Positions 6,957-14,075 of a stretch of 16,246 nucleotides of DNA are shown piece after piece (position 1 is the stretch's first letter; each line of letters starts with the position of its first letter). The notes under the pieces were generated by a model. It was not told where the DNA came from, searched no databases, and saw nothing but the letters and a program-made list of their open reading frames with translations. A program made the position numbers and the translations under genes. Source of the stretch: an uncultured Prevotella sp. (GTDB lineage Bacteria; Bacteroidota; Bacteroidia; Bacteroidales; Bacteroidaceae); the NCBI GenBank assembly GCA_900557255.1, contig USSA01000056.1:1-16246 (forward strand), read 5' to 3'.

Positions 6957-6999
6957 TTAGACTTGAATATTTCAACAGTTTAAAATAACAAAAAACATT

Positions 7000-8658
7000 A
7001 TGGCAAAAACTCCAGATTTTAAGTATGCTCCAATGTTCCAGATTGGAGAGGACAAGACAGAGTATCGCCTTATCTCTAAGGAAGGCGTAAGTACAGCAGA
7101 GTTCGAGGGTAAGACTATCCTCAAGGTTTCTAAGGAAGCTCTTACTTTGCTGGCACAGCAGGGTTTCCACGACGTAGAGTTCAAGCTCCGTCGTGAGCAC
7201 AACCTCCAGGTAGCTAAGATTCTCAGCGACCCAGAGGCTTCAGAGAACGACAAGTACGTAGCACTCCAGTTCCTCCGCAATGCAGAGACTGCCGTGAAGG
7301 GCATTCTCCCATTCTGCCAGGATACAGGTACTGCTATCATCCACGGTGAGAAGGGCCAGCGCGTATGGACCGACTTCGAGGATGAAGAGGCTTTGAGCCT
7401 GGGTGTTTACAACACCTTTACACAGGACAACCTCCGCTATTCTCAGAACGCTCCTCTCAACATGTATGATGAGGTGAACACCCGTTGCAACCTTCCTGCC
7501 CAGATTGATATCGAGGCTACAGAGGGCGACGAGTACCGCTTCGTGATGGTAGCTAAGGGTGGTGGCTCAGCCAACAAGACCTACTTCTACCCAATGACCA
7601 AGGCTACTATCCAGAACGAGGGCACATTGCTCCCATTCCTCGTAGAGAAGATGAAGAGTCTGGGTACAGCTGCATGTCCTCCTTACCACATCGCCTTCGT
7701 TATCGGTGGTACTTCTGCTGAGAAGAACCTTCTTACCGTGAAGTTGGCTTCTATCAAGTACTACGATGAGTTGCCTACTACAGGTGATGAGACCGGTCGT
7801 GCTTTCCGTGACATCGACTTGGAGAACAAGCTCCTCGAAGAGGCTCACAAGATTGGCTTGGGTGCACAGTTCGGCGGTAAGTATCTGGCTCACGATATCC
7901 GCGTCATCCGTTTGCCACGTCATGGTGCAAGCTGCCCTATCGGTATGGGTGTAAGCTGCTCTGCCGACCGTAACATCAAGGCTAAGATCAACAAGGACGG
8001 TATCTGGTTGGAGAAGATGGATGAGAATCCAACAGAGTTGATTCCAGAGGAGCTCCGCAACCCAGGTGAGGGTACCAAGGGTATCGAGATTGACCTCGAC
8101 AAGGGTATCGACGCAGTTCGTGCTGAGTTGACCAAGTATCCTGTAAGTACCCGTGTTAACTTGAAGGGTACCATCATCGTGGCTCGTGACATCGCTCACG
8201 CTAAGCTCAAGGCTCGTCTGGATGCAGGCGAGGAGATGCCAGAGTACTTCAAGAACCACCCTATCCTCTATGCTGGTCCAGCCAAGACTCCAGAGGGTTA
8301 TCCATGTGGCTCTATGGGACCTACCACAGCCAACCGTATGGACCCATACGTAGATGAGTTCCAGGATCATGGCGCTAGCCTTGTAATGATTGCCAAGGGT
8401 AACCGTGGCGATGTTGTTACAGAGGCTTGCAAGAAGCATGGTGGTTTCTACCTCGGTACTATCGGTGGTGTAGCTGCCGTTCTCTCTAAGAGTTCTATCA
8501 AGAGCATCGAGTGCGTAGAGTACCCAGAGCTCGGTATGGAGGCTATCTGGAAGATTACCGTAGAGGACTTCCCTGCATTCATCCTCGTAGATGATAAGGG
8601 CAACGACTTCTTCAAGCAGTTGAAGCCTTGGACTCCTTGCAAGGAATGCCAGAAGTAA
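7000..8658 (+). CDS. fumA: Class I fumarate hydratase, iron-sulfur dependent
   Basis: A 552-residue single-chain fumarase that interconverts fumarate and malate in the cytoplasm. In Bacteroidales this serves the reductive branch leading to succinate. The N-terminal lyase domain carries the three expected 4Fe-4S ligands: Cys106 in FCQDTGT, Cys226 in AACPPYH, and Cys320 in [10 protein letters not shown], with spacing like E. coli FumA and Leishmania FH. The [18 protein letters not shown] block (308-325) is intact. The C-terminal domain (about 380-545) includes [40 protein letters not shown] and the [10 protein letters not shown] loop. Codon use is notably uniform (CTC, GGT and AAG preferred), as expected for a highly expressed enzyme. 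No clear TAnnTTTG box was seen in the 43-bp gap, so it may be transcribed from hflX or from a promoter inside the preceding gene. Confidence 0.97.
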   Translation: MAKTPDFKYAPMFQIGEDKTEYRLISKEGVSTAEFEGKTILKVSKEALTLLAQQGFHDVEFKLRREHNLQVAKILSDPEASENDKYVALQFLRNAETAVKGILPFCQDTGTAIIHGEKGQRVWTDFEDEEALSLGVYNTFTQDNLRYSQNAPLNMYDEVNTRCNLPAQIDIEATEGDEYRFVMVAKGGGSANKTYFYPMTKATIQNEGTLLPFLVEKMKSLGTAACPPYHIAFVIGGTSAEKNLLTVKLASIKYYDELPTTGDETGRAFRDIDLENKLLEEAHKIGLGAQFGGKYLAHDIRVIRLPRHGASCPIGMGVSCSADRNIKAKINKDGIWLEKMDENPTELIPEELRNPGEGTKGIEIDLDKGIDAVRAELTKYPVSTRVNLKGTIIVARDIAHAKLKARLDAGEEMPEYFKNHPILYAGPAKTPEGYPCGSMGPTTANRMDPYVDEFQDHGASLVMIAKGNRGDVVTEACKKHGGFYLGTIGGVAAVLSKSSIKSIECVEYPELGMEAIWKITVEDFPAFILVDDKGNDFFKQLKPWTPCKECQK

Positions 8659-8681
8659 ATGATACAGAAATCATGATAATG

Positions 8682-8718
8682 AAAAAAGCTCAGGGCAGAT
8701 AGCCCTGAGCTTTCTTTT
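8682..8718. terminator. Strong bidirectional terminator between fumarase and C10 protease
   Basis: AAAGCTCAGGGC (8685-8696) pairs perfectly with GCCCTGAGCTTT (8702-8713) around a 5-nt loop: a 12-bp stem. T-rich runs follow on the plus strand (TTTCTTTTT) and on the minus strand (a six-T run counting from the stem). It ends the plus-strand hflX-fumarase run and also serves the convergent C10 protease gene, whose stop is at 8768. Confidence 0.9.
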
Positions 8719-8736
8719 TATACTTACATCGGATAA

Positions 8737-8758
8737 CCTGTTCTGTTTCCGAAACAGG
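8737..8758. repeat. Short inverted repeat after the C10 protease stop
   Basis: CTGTTTC (8743-8749) and GAAACAG (8751-8757) form a near-perfect palindrome with one central base. An alternative pairing is CCTGTT (8737-8742) with AACAGG (8753-8758). It has no T-tract of its own and probably adds to the terminator structure on the minus strand. Confidence 0.4.
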
Positions 8759-8767
8759 AACATCCGT

Positions 8768-11377
8768 TTAAAGCAGCAGTTTATATGTCTTGCTTTGCAT
8801 ACCGGTTTCTACCCGCAACAGATAAACGCCTTGTCTGATACCCTGTAAAGAGAGACTGACTGTTTTTCCATCCGTAGCAGATGCCTGTCTGAGCAGGTTT
8901 CCTCCCGCATGATACAGTTTAATCTTTCTCACGTCCTTGCCCGAAACCAGGAGTTGATGTCCCTCGCGACAGATCTCGGTTTCAGTATCAGAGATGGTAG
9001 CATTTTCTATTCCTGTAGCTATATCCTGATAGAGAATAAGGATATCGCCCTTTCGCTTGAGAAAATAAGAAGGTTCCTGCGGATTCTTCAGTTCCACTTC
9101 CTTTCCTCCTATCTCGCCCATCACCCTGAGCAGATAGGTATGACCGTCGGCCCAAGGCAGATTACTCTTGCGCAGCCAGTAGCTGTAAAGCGGCACGTCG
9201 AAAGCTGATGAAACGGTTACCTCATCGCTGATTCCATTTACCTCTATTTCTTCCTTTGTATCTACATCTTCAGAGATGAGGGAAACATGCCCCTCGTAAC
9301 TGCGGTCTTCTGTCGTACGCAGCGAAACACCCATCTTGAAGAGAGATACCTTCGATACATCGACGTTTCCAGTTTCTATCTTCACGTGCGCATCATCAGC
9401 CAGAAAGACTTCAGCTTTTGCCATCAGCGGTTTCTCCTCTCCCTTTACCACCTCTATATAGGCTGCATCCTGATCGTGGATATCGTTAAGCGGACAATCC
9501 TGGGTTTCGGCTTCATCCGAAGTAATCTCCAGTTTTACCTGATAATATCCCGGAGCAAGCTGGGCAGGAACCGAAAGGAGAATCGGGATTTCGGTCTCGC
9601 TGAAACCATCTATTTCGGTCAGCTGGTCCACACGTGTACTCAGCACAACCTCCTGGTTCTCATCCAACAGTTTCACTCTCAGGTAACAGTCGCGCGGCAC
9701 ACCATTGAGGTTCTTGATAGTGAAGAAGGCAAGTACCTTGCTGCCCTGTTCAGCTTTGCCGTCAAGTCTTGGCTGCCCCATCAGTTGGAAGCGGGCATCT
9801 TCCGAACAGATTTCAGAGATGCGGCCGGCACCGTCTTTCAGTTCCACCCCGATAACAGGTGCCTTCTTCATCGGCAGGAAATCATCCCATGAACCATCAT
9901 CCTTCCGGGCTGCACATATAGCGATGATACGGTAATAACCGTTTTCAAGACCGGCAAGACTGAGACTGATTTTCTGAGCCTGATTGATAAGATTATCAGT
10001 TCCCATCCATCCCTTCTGCTCTCCGCCATAAAGTCTTTCCGTAAAGCCTCCCTGCTGATGATCATCAGAATAAACCACCTGCTTGAGATTCCCTGCTTCA
10101 TCATAAACGGCAACACCGATGTCACCCCTGAAAGGCTTGCCTCTGTTGACGAAGGAATTCATCTCGACAGTTACCGGCTGTGAAGGGTCGAATAACTTTC
10201 CCGACGCCTCTTTCAGGCTGAGAGAACCACCCTCGTTGAACATCAACTGCGGCGAAGTTTCCAGCAGTCCGCGCTCTATTTCAGGATATTTCCCGTTGTT
10301 GGGATGAGCTAAGATGGCGGTAATGGCACGGTTAAAGGCAAGCGGTTTGCCATGAAACTCACTTCCGGTCTGCGAAACATTGAGATTGGTGAGCGAATAG
10401 TAGGCATCGCCCTGTCCCTCCCAACCGAAGTTCATGTGGAAGAGGCCGTTTTCATCAAAACCATCAGTTACCCAGGCATGACCGGAAGCCGAACCGGCTG
10501 GTCTGCCTTCCAGATAAACCGGACATCCGTTAAGCAGTTCCTGTCTCAGGATTTCTGCAAACCTCCCCGGTCCTTCTACAGCTTTCGTAACGTAGGCTGC
10601 CGAATAATCGAAATGCTTCAGCAGCGCCTGATAGGCGAAAACTCCCTGGGTTCCACTTGCGCTGGGCGTATATTGCATGAAAGAAGCCACACCCACATCG
10701 TTCATCAGTAAGGCTACGGCATCTATCTGTGCAGGAGTAGCCTGAACCGGATAGCGGTAGTCGGGCAACATGTTGGCCCAGTCGTAGTGCGACTGACTGA
10801 AATCCGCACTTTTCTTGGTCTGGTAGTAGGTTACCACATATTCGTTTTTTCCCTGTCCCTGAGCCGGCCACTGATGATAATACATCATCTGAGCCACAGC
10901 CGTAGCCACACAGCCGCTGTAATCATATCCCGTTTTAGCATTAAACGGATACGACTGTCCCCATTTGCTTTTCATCATCGGCGCTACGGTTTTAGAGTAA
11001 AGTCCGGTGCGTGTATGGCTTTGCACCTTCACCTTTCCTTCTTTCAGCACCTCAAAAGTCTGTCGGTATCCCGAAAGCAGCAGTTTTACGCAGGGATTGG
11101 CATTGAGCGTATCGAGACTACCTTCTTTGCTGTATCCCAGCACTTCTCCCATCTGGTCATCACCTGATACGATAACGAATCCCTGTCCCCGCGCATCATT
11201 ATATATATAATAAGGTGAACCGGTCTTATTTTTCCTGCTCTTCTCCTTTGCTTTCATACCGGTATCTTGCGGCAGAGTGACATATCTCTTAGCTATCTCT
11301 GCCGCCTTCTGCCAATTGATTTCCTCGGCACGAACAGTTTGCGAACTGGCTATCAGCAGGGCTATGAATCCCACCAA
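8768..11377 (-). CDS. C10 family cysteine protease (streptopain-like), secreted
   Basis: Counted from the only available in-frame start (a TTG at 11377) the protein has 869 residues. Residues 1-17 are the hydrophobic end of a signal peptide (VGFIALLIASSQTVRA). A Spi/pro-domain follows at about 18-125, with the GFVIVSGDDQMGEVLGYS block. The peptidase domain spans about 130-345: Cys156 in DYSGCVATAVAQMMYYHQWP is the nucleophile, His300 in SGHAWVTDGFDENG the base, and HMNFGWEG (314-321) carries the conserved Asn/Trp. Beta-rich Ig-like regions fill 390-790, and the last 70-80 residues end in GVYLLRVETG...YKLLL, like a type IX secretion sorting tail. There is no in-frame ATG. An ATG at 11424 is out of frame by one base at a seven-A run (see that entry). 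Transcription probably starts from the box at 11519-11526. Confidence 0.92.
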   Translation of the reverse strand: MVGFIALLIASSQTVRAEEINWQKAAEIAKRYVTLPQDTGMKAKEKSRKNKTGSPYYIYNDARGQGFVIVSGDDQMGEVLGYSKEGSLDTLNANPCVKLLLSGYRQTFEVLKEGKVKVQSHTRTGLYSKTVAPMMKSKWGQSYPFNAKTGYDYSGCVATAVAQMMYYHQWPAQGQGKNEYVVTYYQTKKSADFSQSHYDWANMLPDYRYPVQATPAQIDAVALLMNDVGVASFMQYTPSASGTQGVFAYQALLKHFDYSAAYVTKAVEGPGRFAEILRQELLNGCPVYLEGRPAGSASGHAWVTDGFDENGLFHMNFGWEGQGDAYYSLTNLNVSQTGSEFHGKPLAFNRAITAILAHPNNGKYPEIERGLLETSPQLMFNEGGSLSLKEASGKLFDPSQPVTVEMNSFVNRGKPFRGDIGVAVYDEAGNLKQVVYSDDHQQGGFTERLYGGEQKGWMGTDNLINQAQKISLSLAGLENGYYRIIAICAARKDDGSWDDFLPMKKAPVIGVELKDGAGRISEICSEDARFQLMGQPRLDGKAEQGSKVLAFFTIKNLNGVPRDCYLRVKLLDENQEVVLSTRVDQLTEIDGFSETEIPILLSVPAQLAPGYYQVKLEITSDEAETQDCPLNDIHDQDAAYIEVVKGEEKPLMAKAEVFLADDAHVKIETGNVDVSKVSLFKMGVSLRTTEDRSYEGHVSLISEDVDTKEEIEVNGISDEVTVSSAFDVPLYSYWLRKSNLPWADGHTYLLRVMGEIGGKEVELKNPQEPSYFLKRKGDILILYQDIATGIENATISDTETEICREGHQLLVSGKDVRKIKLYHAGGNLLRQASATDGKTVSLSLQGIRQGVYLLRVETGMQSKTYKLLL

Positions 11378-11404
11378 CAGGAACCCAGTTTTCAGTCCCT
11401 TCCA

Positions 11405-11411
11405 TTTTTTT
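11405..11411 (-). repeat. Seven-A tract that breaks the signal peptide frame of the C10 protease
   Basis: On the minus strand the ATG at 11424 reads M-K-K-K-E-K and then, because the tract has seven A residues, N-G-R-D-stop. With eight A residues the frame would read MKKKEKKWKGLKTGFLLVGF and continue into the protease, a textbook signal peptide: basic start, hydrophobic core, VRA cleavage site. The main frame has no ATG back to its upstream stop at 11429-11431. Possible explanations are polymerase slippage, phase variation, an inactivating mutation or a base-calling error. Confidence 0.8.
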
Positions 11412-11518
11412 CTTTCTTTTTCATTTCTTCAGGTCTTTTATTTGATATTGAGTTAATTACGCCACCTTCTGGAAATATCAGATTAGCTACACTTTGCCAT
11501 CATCCAGAAAGTTTTCTG

Positions 11519-11526
11519 CAAATATA
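11519..11526 (-). promoter_or_regulatory. Promoter -7 box of the C10 protease gene
   Basis: Minus-strand TATATTTG matches TAnnTTTG. The expected -33 position is an A/T run rather than a clean TTTG, so the promoter may be weak or need an activator. The leader to the ATG at 11424 would be about 90 nt. Confidence 0.55.
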
Positions 11527-11578
11527 CAACTTTCCTTTGAAAAAAAAGAAATTTTTCCAAAATATAACAGCATGATTA

Positions 11579-11610
11579 TTTGGACAAACCAATATTTATT
11601 CTTATCTTTG
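11579..11610 (+). promoter_or_regulatory. Promoter of the lipoprotein operon
   Basis: TTTG at 11579-11582 (-33), a 20-bp gap, and TATCTTTG at 11603-11610 (-7) match the Bacteroidetes consensus well. Transcription would start near 11617, about 38 nt before the ATG at 11655. It is back to back with the C10 protease promoter, so the two transcripts diverge from one roughly 230-bp region and could share a regulator. Confidence 0.8.
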
Positions 11611-11654
11611 CATCCTATTTTTCATAGTAAGTATTTTAACAGTAAAAACTCAAA

Positions 11655-12944
11655 ATGATGAAGCAGAAAAAACATCGAAAGATTCCGGCACTGGCTGCTG
11701 GAACCACACTCGTGGCAGCGATGACCCTGATGGCATCCTGCTCCACCGATTATGAAGACCAGATCGTGTACAACGACATTGAAAAACCGTTCCAGGAAGA
11801 TTTCAAAAAGGATACGGTGGTTTTCGAAAAGTTGCCGGCAGAACGGGCTAAACACATCCTGAATCTATCTGACCCATCAACTGAAATCGTAGACAAACCG
11901 GATTACACCTTCCAGACTGACAACCTCATCAATGTTAAGAAATCTACTGAGGATGAATCGCTCGTCATCACCAGTTGGTCGGCAAAACCAGTCTCCAACG
12001 TAACACTCGAGATGTATATCCCGGAAGTGGATGAATACATTCCGGTGGCGTTCATTAAATCCATTCCCGCCTTCTCCCGCTTCTCCTTCAAGCCATCATT
12101 CGTTGGCAGACGGAATATCTGGAAAAAGAAAAACGGAAACTTCGTGAGTTTCACCTGCCCGTATCTCGACCTTAACAGGATGAAGACACGTCTCGTGAGC
12201 GATGATGAGCACTTCAAGATGCTCCAGAAGATTGACGCCAGATGGACCTGCAGTTTCTCCAACTACGGGTGGACTCCAGAGGTTGGAGAATCGTACAATT
12301 ACCGTGAAATGAAACCTATCTACGCCCGCGAATGGGTGGTGATTGTCACCAACTATACCTATATGATGACCACTCCGGAATATAAGTATGTGATGGCAAA
12401 CTTCAAGAAGGTGATGGGCGGCGATCTCTACGACAACAATAAGGTAACGTTCACTGCCGAGAAATACCAGAGCGAAATGGAAAGATTCAAGGCACAGAAA
12501 AAATTCGTGCTCGGACAGTCTAGTCCGAAATATGGTGGATTGGGCGGCGGCTACATCTGGACCATTTCCGACTGGAACTTCTATGGCCATTATGGTTCGT
12601 TCAGCGGATGGGAAGCTATCACCCACGAGCACATGCACTGCATGGACTATAGTCATGACAGCAATATGACATATCCAGCCAAAACACCGGAAGGCGTCAA
12701 CGTAGGATGGCCGGAATTTATCTGGCAGCTGCACATGTGGCTGAGCCATAAGGGCGATCTCCCTTATACCGACCGCAATCTGCTGGGCTTCCACAAAGAT
12801 GAGAATGCCAAGTATCGCGACTGTGATATCAATGATATCTTCAAGGATGATGCCAAACTGCAGAAGACCATAGAGGATTTTTACAAAAAGAGCAGACTGG
12901 TGAAATATTTCACAGAGAACCCGATTAAAGATCATGCAAAATAA
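11655..12944 (+). CDS. Lipoprotein with a metzincin-like zinc protease motif
   Basis: A 429-residue protein. The signal peptide has basic MMKQKKHRK, a hydrophobic core and a lipobox LMASC, so Cys29 is the likely lipidation site and the protein is anchored in a membrane, possibly at the cell surface. The key motif is HEHMHCMDYSHD (324-335): HExxH with a third His six residues on, the metzincin zinc-binding arrangement HExxHxxGxxH, but with Asp331 in place of the usual Gly and an Asp after the third His. A glycine-rich stretch with aromatics (YGGLGGGYIWTISDWNFYGH, 293-312) precedes it. Residues 40-200 probably form an accessory domain. No named family was recognised and no substrate can be given. 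An alternative ATG lies one codon downstream. It is followed 13 nt later by the propeller lipoprotein gene. Confidence 0.85.
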   Translation: MMKQKKHRKIPALAAGTTLVAAMTLMASCSTDYEDQIVYNDIEKPFQEDFKKDTVVFEKLPAERAKHILNLSDPSTEIVDKPDYTFQTDNLINVKKSTEDESLVITSWSAKPVSNVTLEMYIPEVDEYIPVAFIKSIPAFSRFSFKPSFVGRRNIWKKKNGNFVSFTCPYLDLNRMKTRLVSDDEHFKMLQKIDARWTCSFSNYGWTPEVGESYNYREMKPIYAREWVVIVTNYTYMMTTPEYKYVMANFKKVMGGDLYDNNKVTFTAEKYQSEMERFKAQKKFVLGQSSPKYGGLGGGYIWTISDWNFYGHYGSFSGWEAITHEHMHCMDYSHDSNMTYPAKTPEGVNVGWPEFIWQLHMWLSHKGDLPYTDRNLLGFHKDENAKYRDCDINDIFKDDAKLQKTIEDFYKKSRLVKYFTENPIKDHAK

Positions 12945-12950
12945 AGGAGG
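12943..12950 (+). promoter_or_regulatory. Strong Shine-Dalgarno sequence overlapping the upstream stop codon
   Basis: AAAGGAGG overlaps the TAA stop (12942-12944) of the metalloprotease gene and lies 7 nt before the ATG at 12958. Such a full SD is unusual in Bacteroidetes. It fixes the start of the next gene at 12958 rather than at the upstream ATG 12934, and suggests translational coupling. Confidence 0.75.
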
Positions 12951-12957
12951 AAACTAT

Positions 12958-14016
12958 ATGAGAAAAAATATGTTCATGATTGGAGCAGGAATGATGCTGG
13001 CTTTAGCTTCCTGCGATAAGACAGAAATACGTGAGATAACGGAAGACAGAGTGGTACCGCAACCGGTAGATACCATCAAGGTGGCAGATCATTTCTATCT
13101 GGACGGACATCTTTCCCGCACAGCCGAAGATTTAGGTGGCAGACCGCTGGATGCAGCCAACCTCTTTAACGACGGCGAAGAGTTGTATGTGGCGAATTTT
13201 GCAGGCAAGTGTGTCGATGTCTTCGATGCCGAAACATTGGAATTCAAGCGCAGCATGAGCAACGGTGACCGCACGCTGGCACGCGATGTTTATGCTGAAG
13301 GCGACCATCTCTTTGTGGCTGCCGGCGAAAATCAGGAGGTACAGATCTTCGACAGGAAAACGGGCAAATATCTCAGCCGTCTGGGCACAGGTTCCTGGCC
13401 AGCCAGCATGATTTCGAAGGTGGGCTGTGTTTGCGCAACCCCCCGTCTTGTTTTCGTGCGCGACTCAAAGTATACCAACATCCGGGTCTTCGACCGCGAG
13501 GCGCTGAACCTGGGGGCAGCAAACAACAATAAGGTATTTGCCAAGCTCAGTACGGGTGGCGATTTCATTGGTAGCAGTAATGAGCCGCTGGGAGAATCCT
13601 ACGATATGGAGGTGATTGGCGATTCGCTCTATGCCTTCATCCCTCGCACGGGAACCATCTATTCATGGAAAGTAGAAGACATCATCCAGCGCAAGGATTA
13701 TGCCCCGCTCAAGGTTTCCCGTTCTCAGGAGTTCAAGCTACGTTCCATTTCAAAGACCGGTGACAAGGATAAGTTCTTCGTATCAATGTTGAAGGACGGC
13801 AAGATACAGTTGGCAGAATACAGTCTCGCCGATTTCCAGGCAAGAAACTTTGCCAATCCGTTGCGCTGTTTCACCGCCGATGACCGCGTCCTCCTTCCTT
13901 CGCAGACCATCATAGCCTACCAGAAGGAGAAACTGATACTCACCAATGGTGCAAAGTTAGACCGCTGGGATATCCGCAACAATCCGGCATACGAAATCAA
14001 GCCAAGACAGAAATAA
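12958..14016 (+). CDS. Beta-propeller-like lipoprotein of unknown function
   Basis: From the start chosen by the SD sequence it is 352 residues: MRKNMFMIGAGMMLALASC, with the lipobox Cys at 19. A frame eight codons longer (from 12934) would overlap the preceding gene and spoil the signal peptide. The mature protein shows repeated beta-strand units of the NHL/WD-like propeller type: ELYVANFAGKCVDVFDAETL (75-94), HLFVAAGENQEVQIFDRKTG (117-136), LVFVRDSKYTNIRVFDREAL (164-183), and SLYAFIPRTGTIYSW further on. Each has a strand, a turn and a VxxFD-like strand. No enzyme motif was seen; propellers of this type often bind proteins or glycans. It is co-transcribed with the zinc protease-like lipoprotein and may present substrate to it or regulate it (inference). 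There is no obvious terminator in the 59 bp before the convergent C10 gene. Confidence 0.8.
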   Translation: MRKNMFMIGAGMMLALASCDKTEIREITEDRVVPQPVDTIKVADHFYLDGHLSRTAEDLGGRPLDAANLFNDGEELYVANFAGKCVDVFDAETLEFKRSMSNGDRTLARDVYAEGDHLFVAAGENQEVQIFDRKTGKYLSRLGTGSWPASMISKVGCVCATPRLVFVRDSKYTNIRVFDREALNLGAANNNKVFAKLSTGGDFIGSSNEPLGESYDMEVIGDSLYAFIPRTGTIYSWKVEDIIQRKDYAPLKVSRSQEFKLRSISKTGDKDKFFVSMLKDGKIQLAEYSLADFQARNFANPLRCFTADDRVLLPSQTIIAYQKEKLILTNGAKLDRWDIRNNPAYEIKPRQK

Positions 14017-14075
14017 TCGTAGCGTTGCCTGATTTTAAAAATTATTGAATCAATTACCTGTTAGTTTGTCAATTA

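Noticed and set aside
7567..8439. Long open frame (290 codons) antisense to the fumarase gene
   Set aside because: The fumarase frame has all its catalytic motifs; the antisense frame is a by-product of its strong codon bias and shows no domain.
12096..12935. Open frame of 279 codons antisense to the metalloprotease-like lipoprotein
   Set aside because: No signal, no recognisable domain and no promoter; the sense gene has a promoter, lipobox and zinc motif.
12934..12957. Upstream ATG for the propeller lipoprotein
   Set aside because: It would add MQNKGGNY before a complete signal peptide and lies upstream of the SD sequence that serves the ATG at 12958.
14017..14075. Terminator between the convergent propeller and C10 genes
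   Set aside because: Only a weak AATT-type inverted repeat is present; no GC-rich stem with a T-tract was found on either strand.
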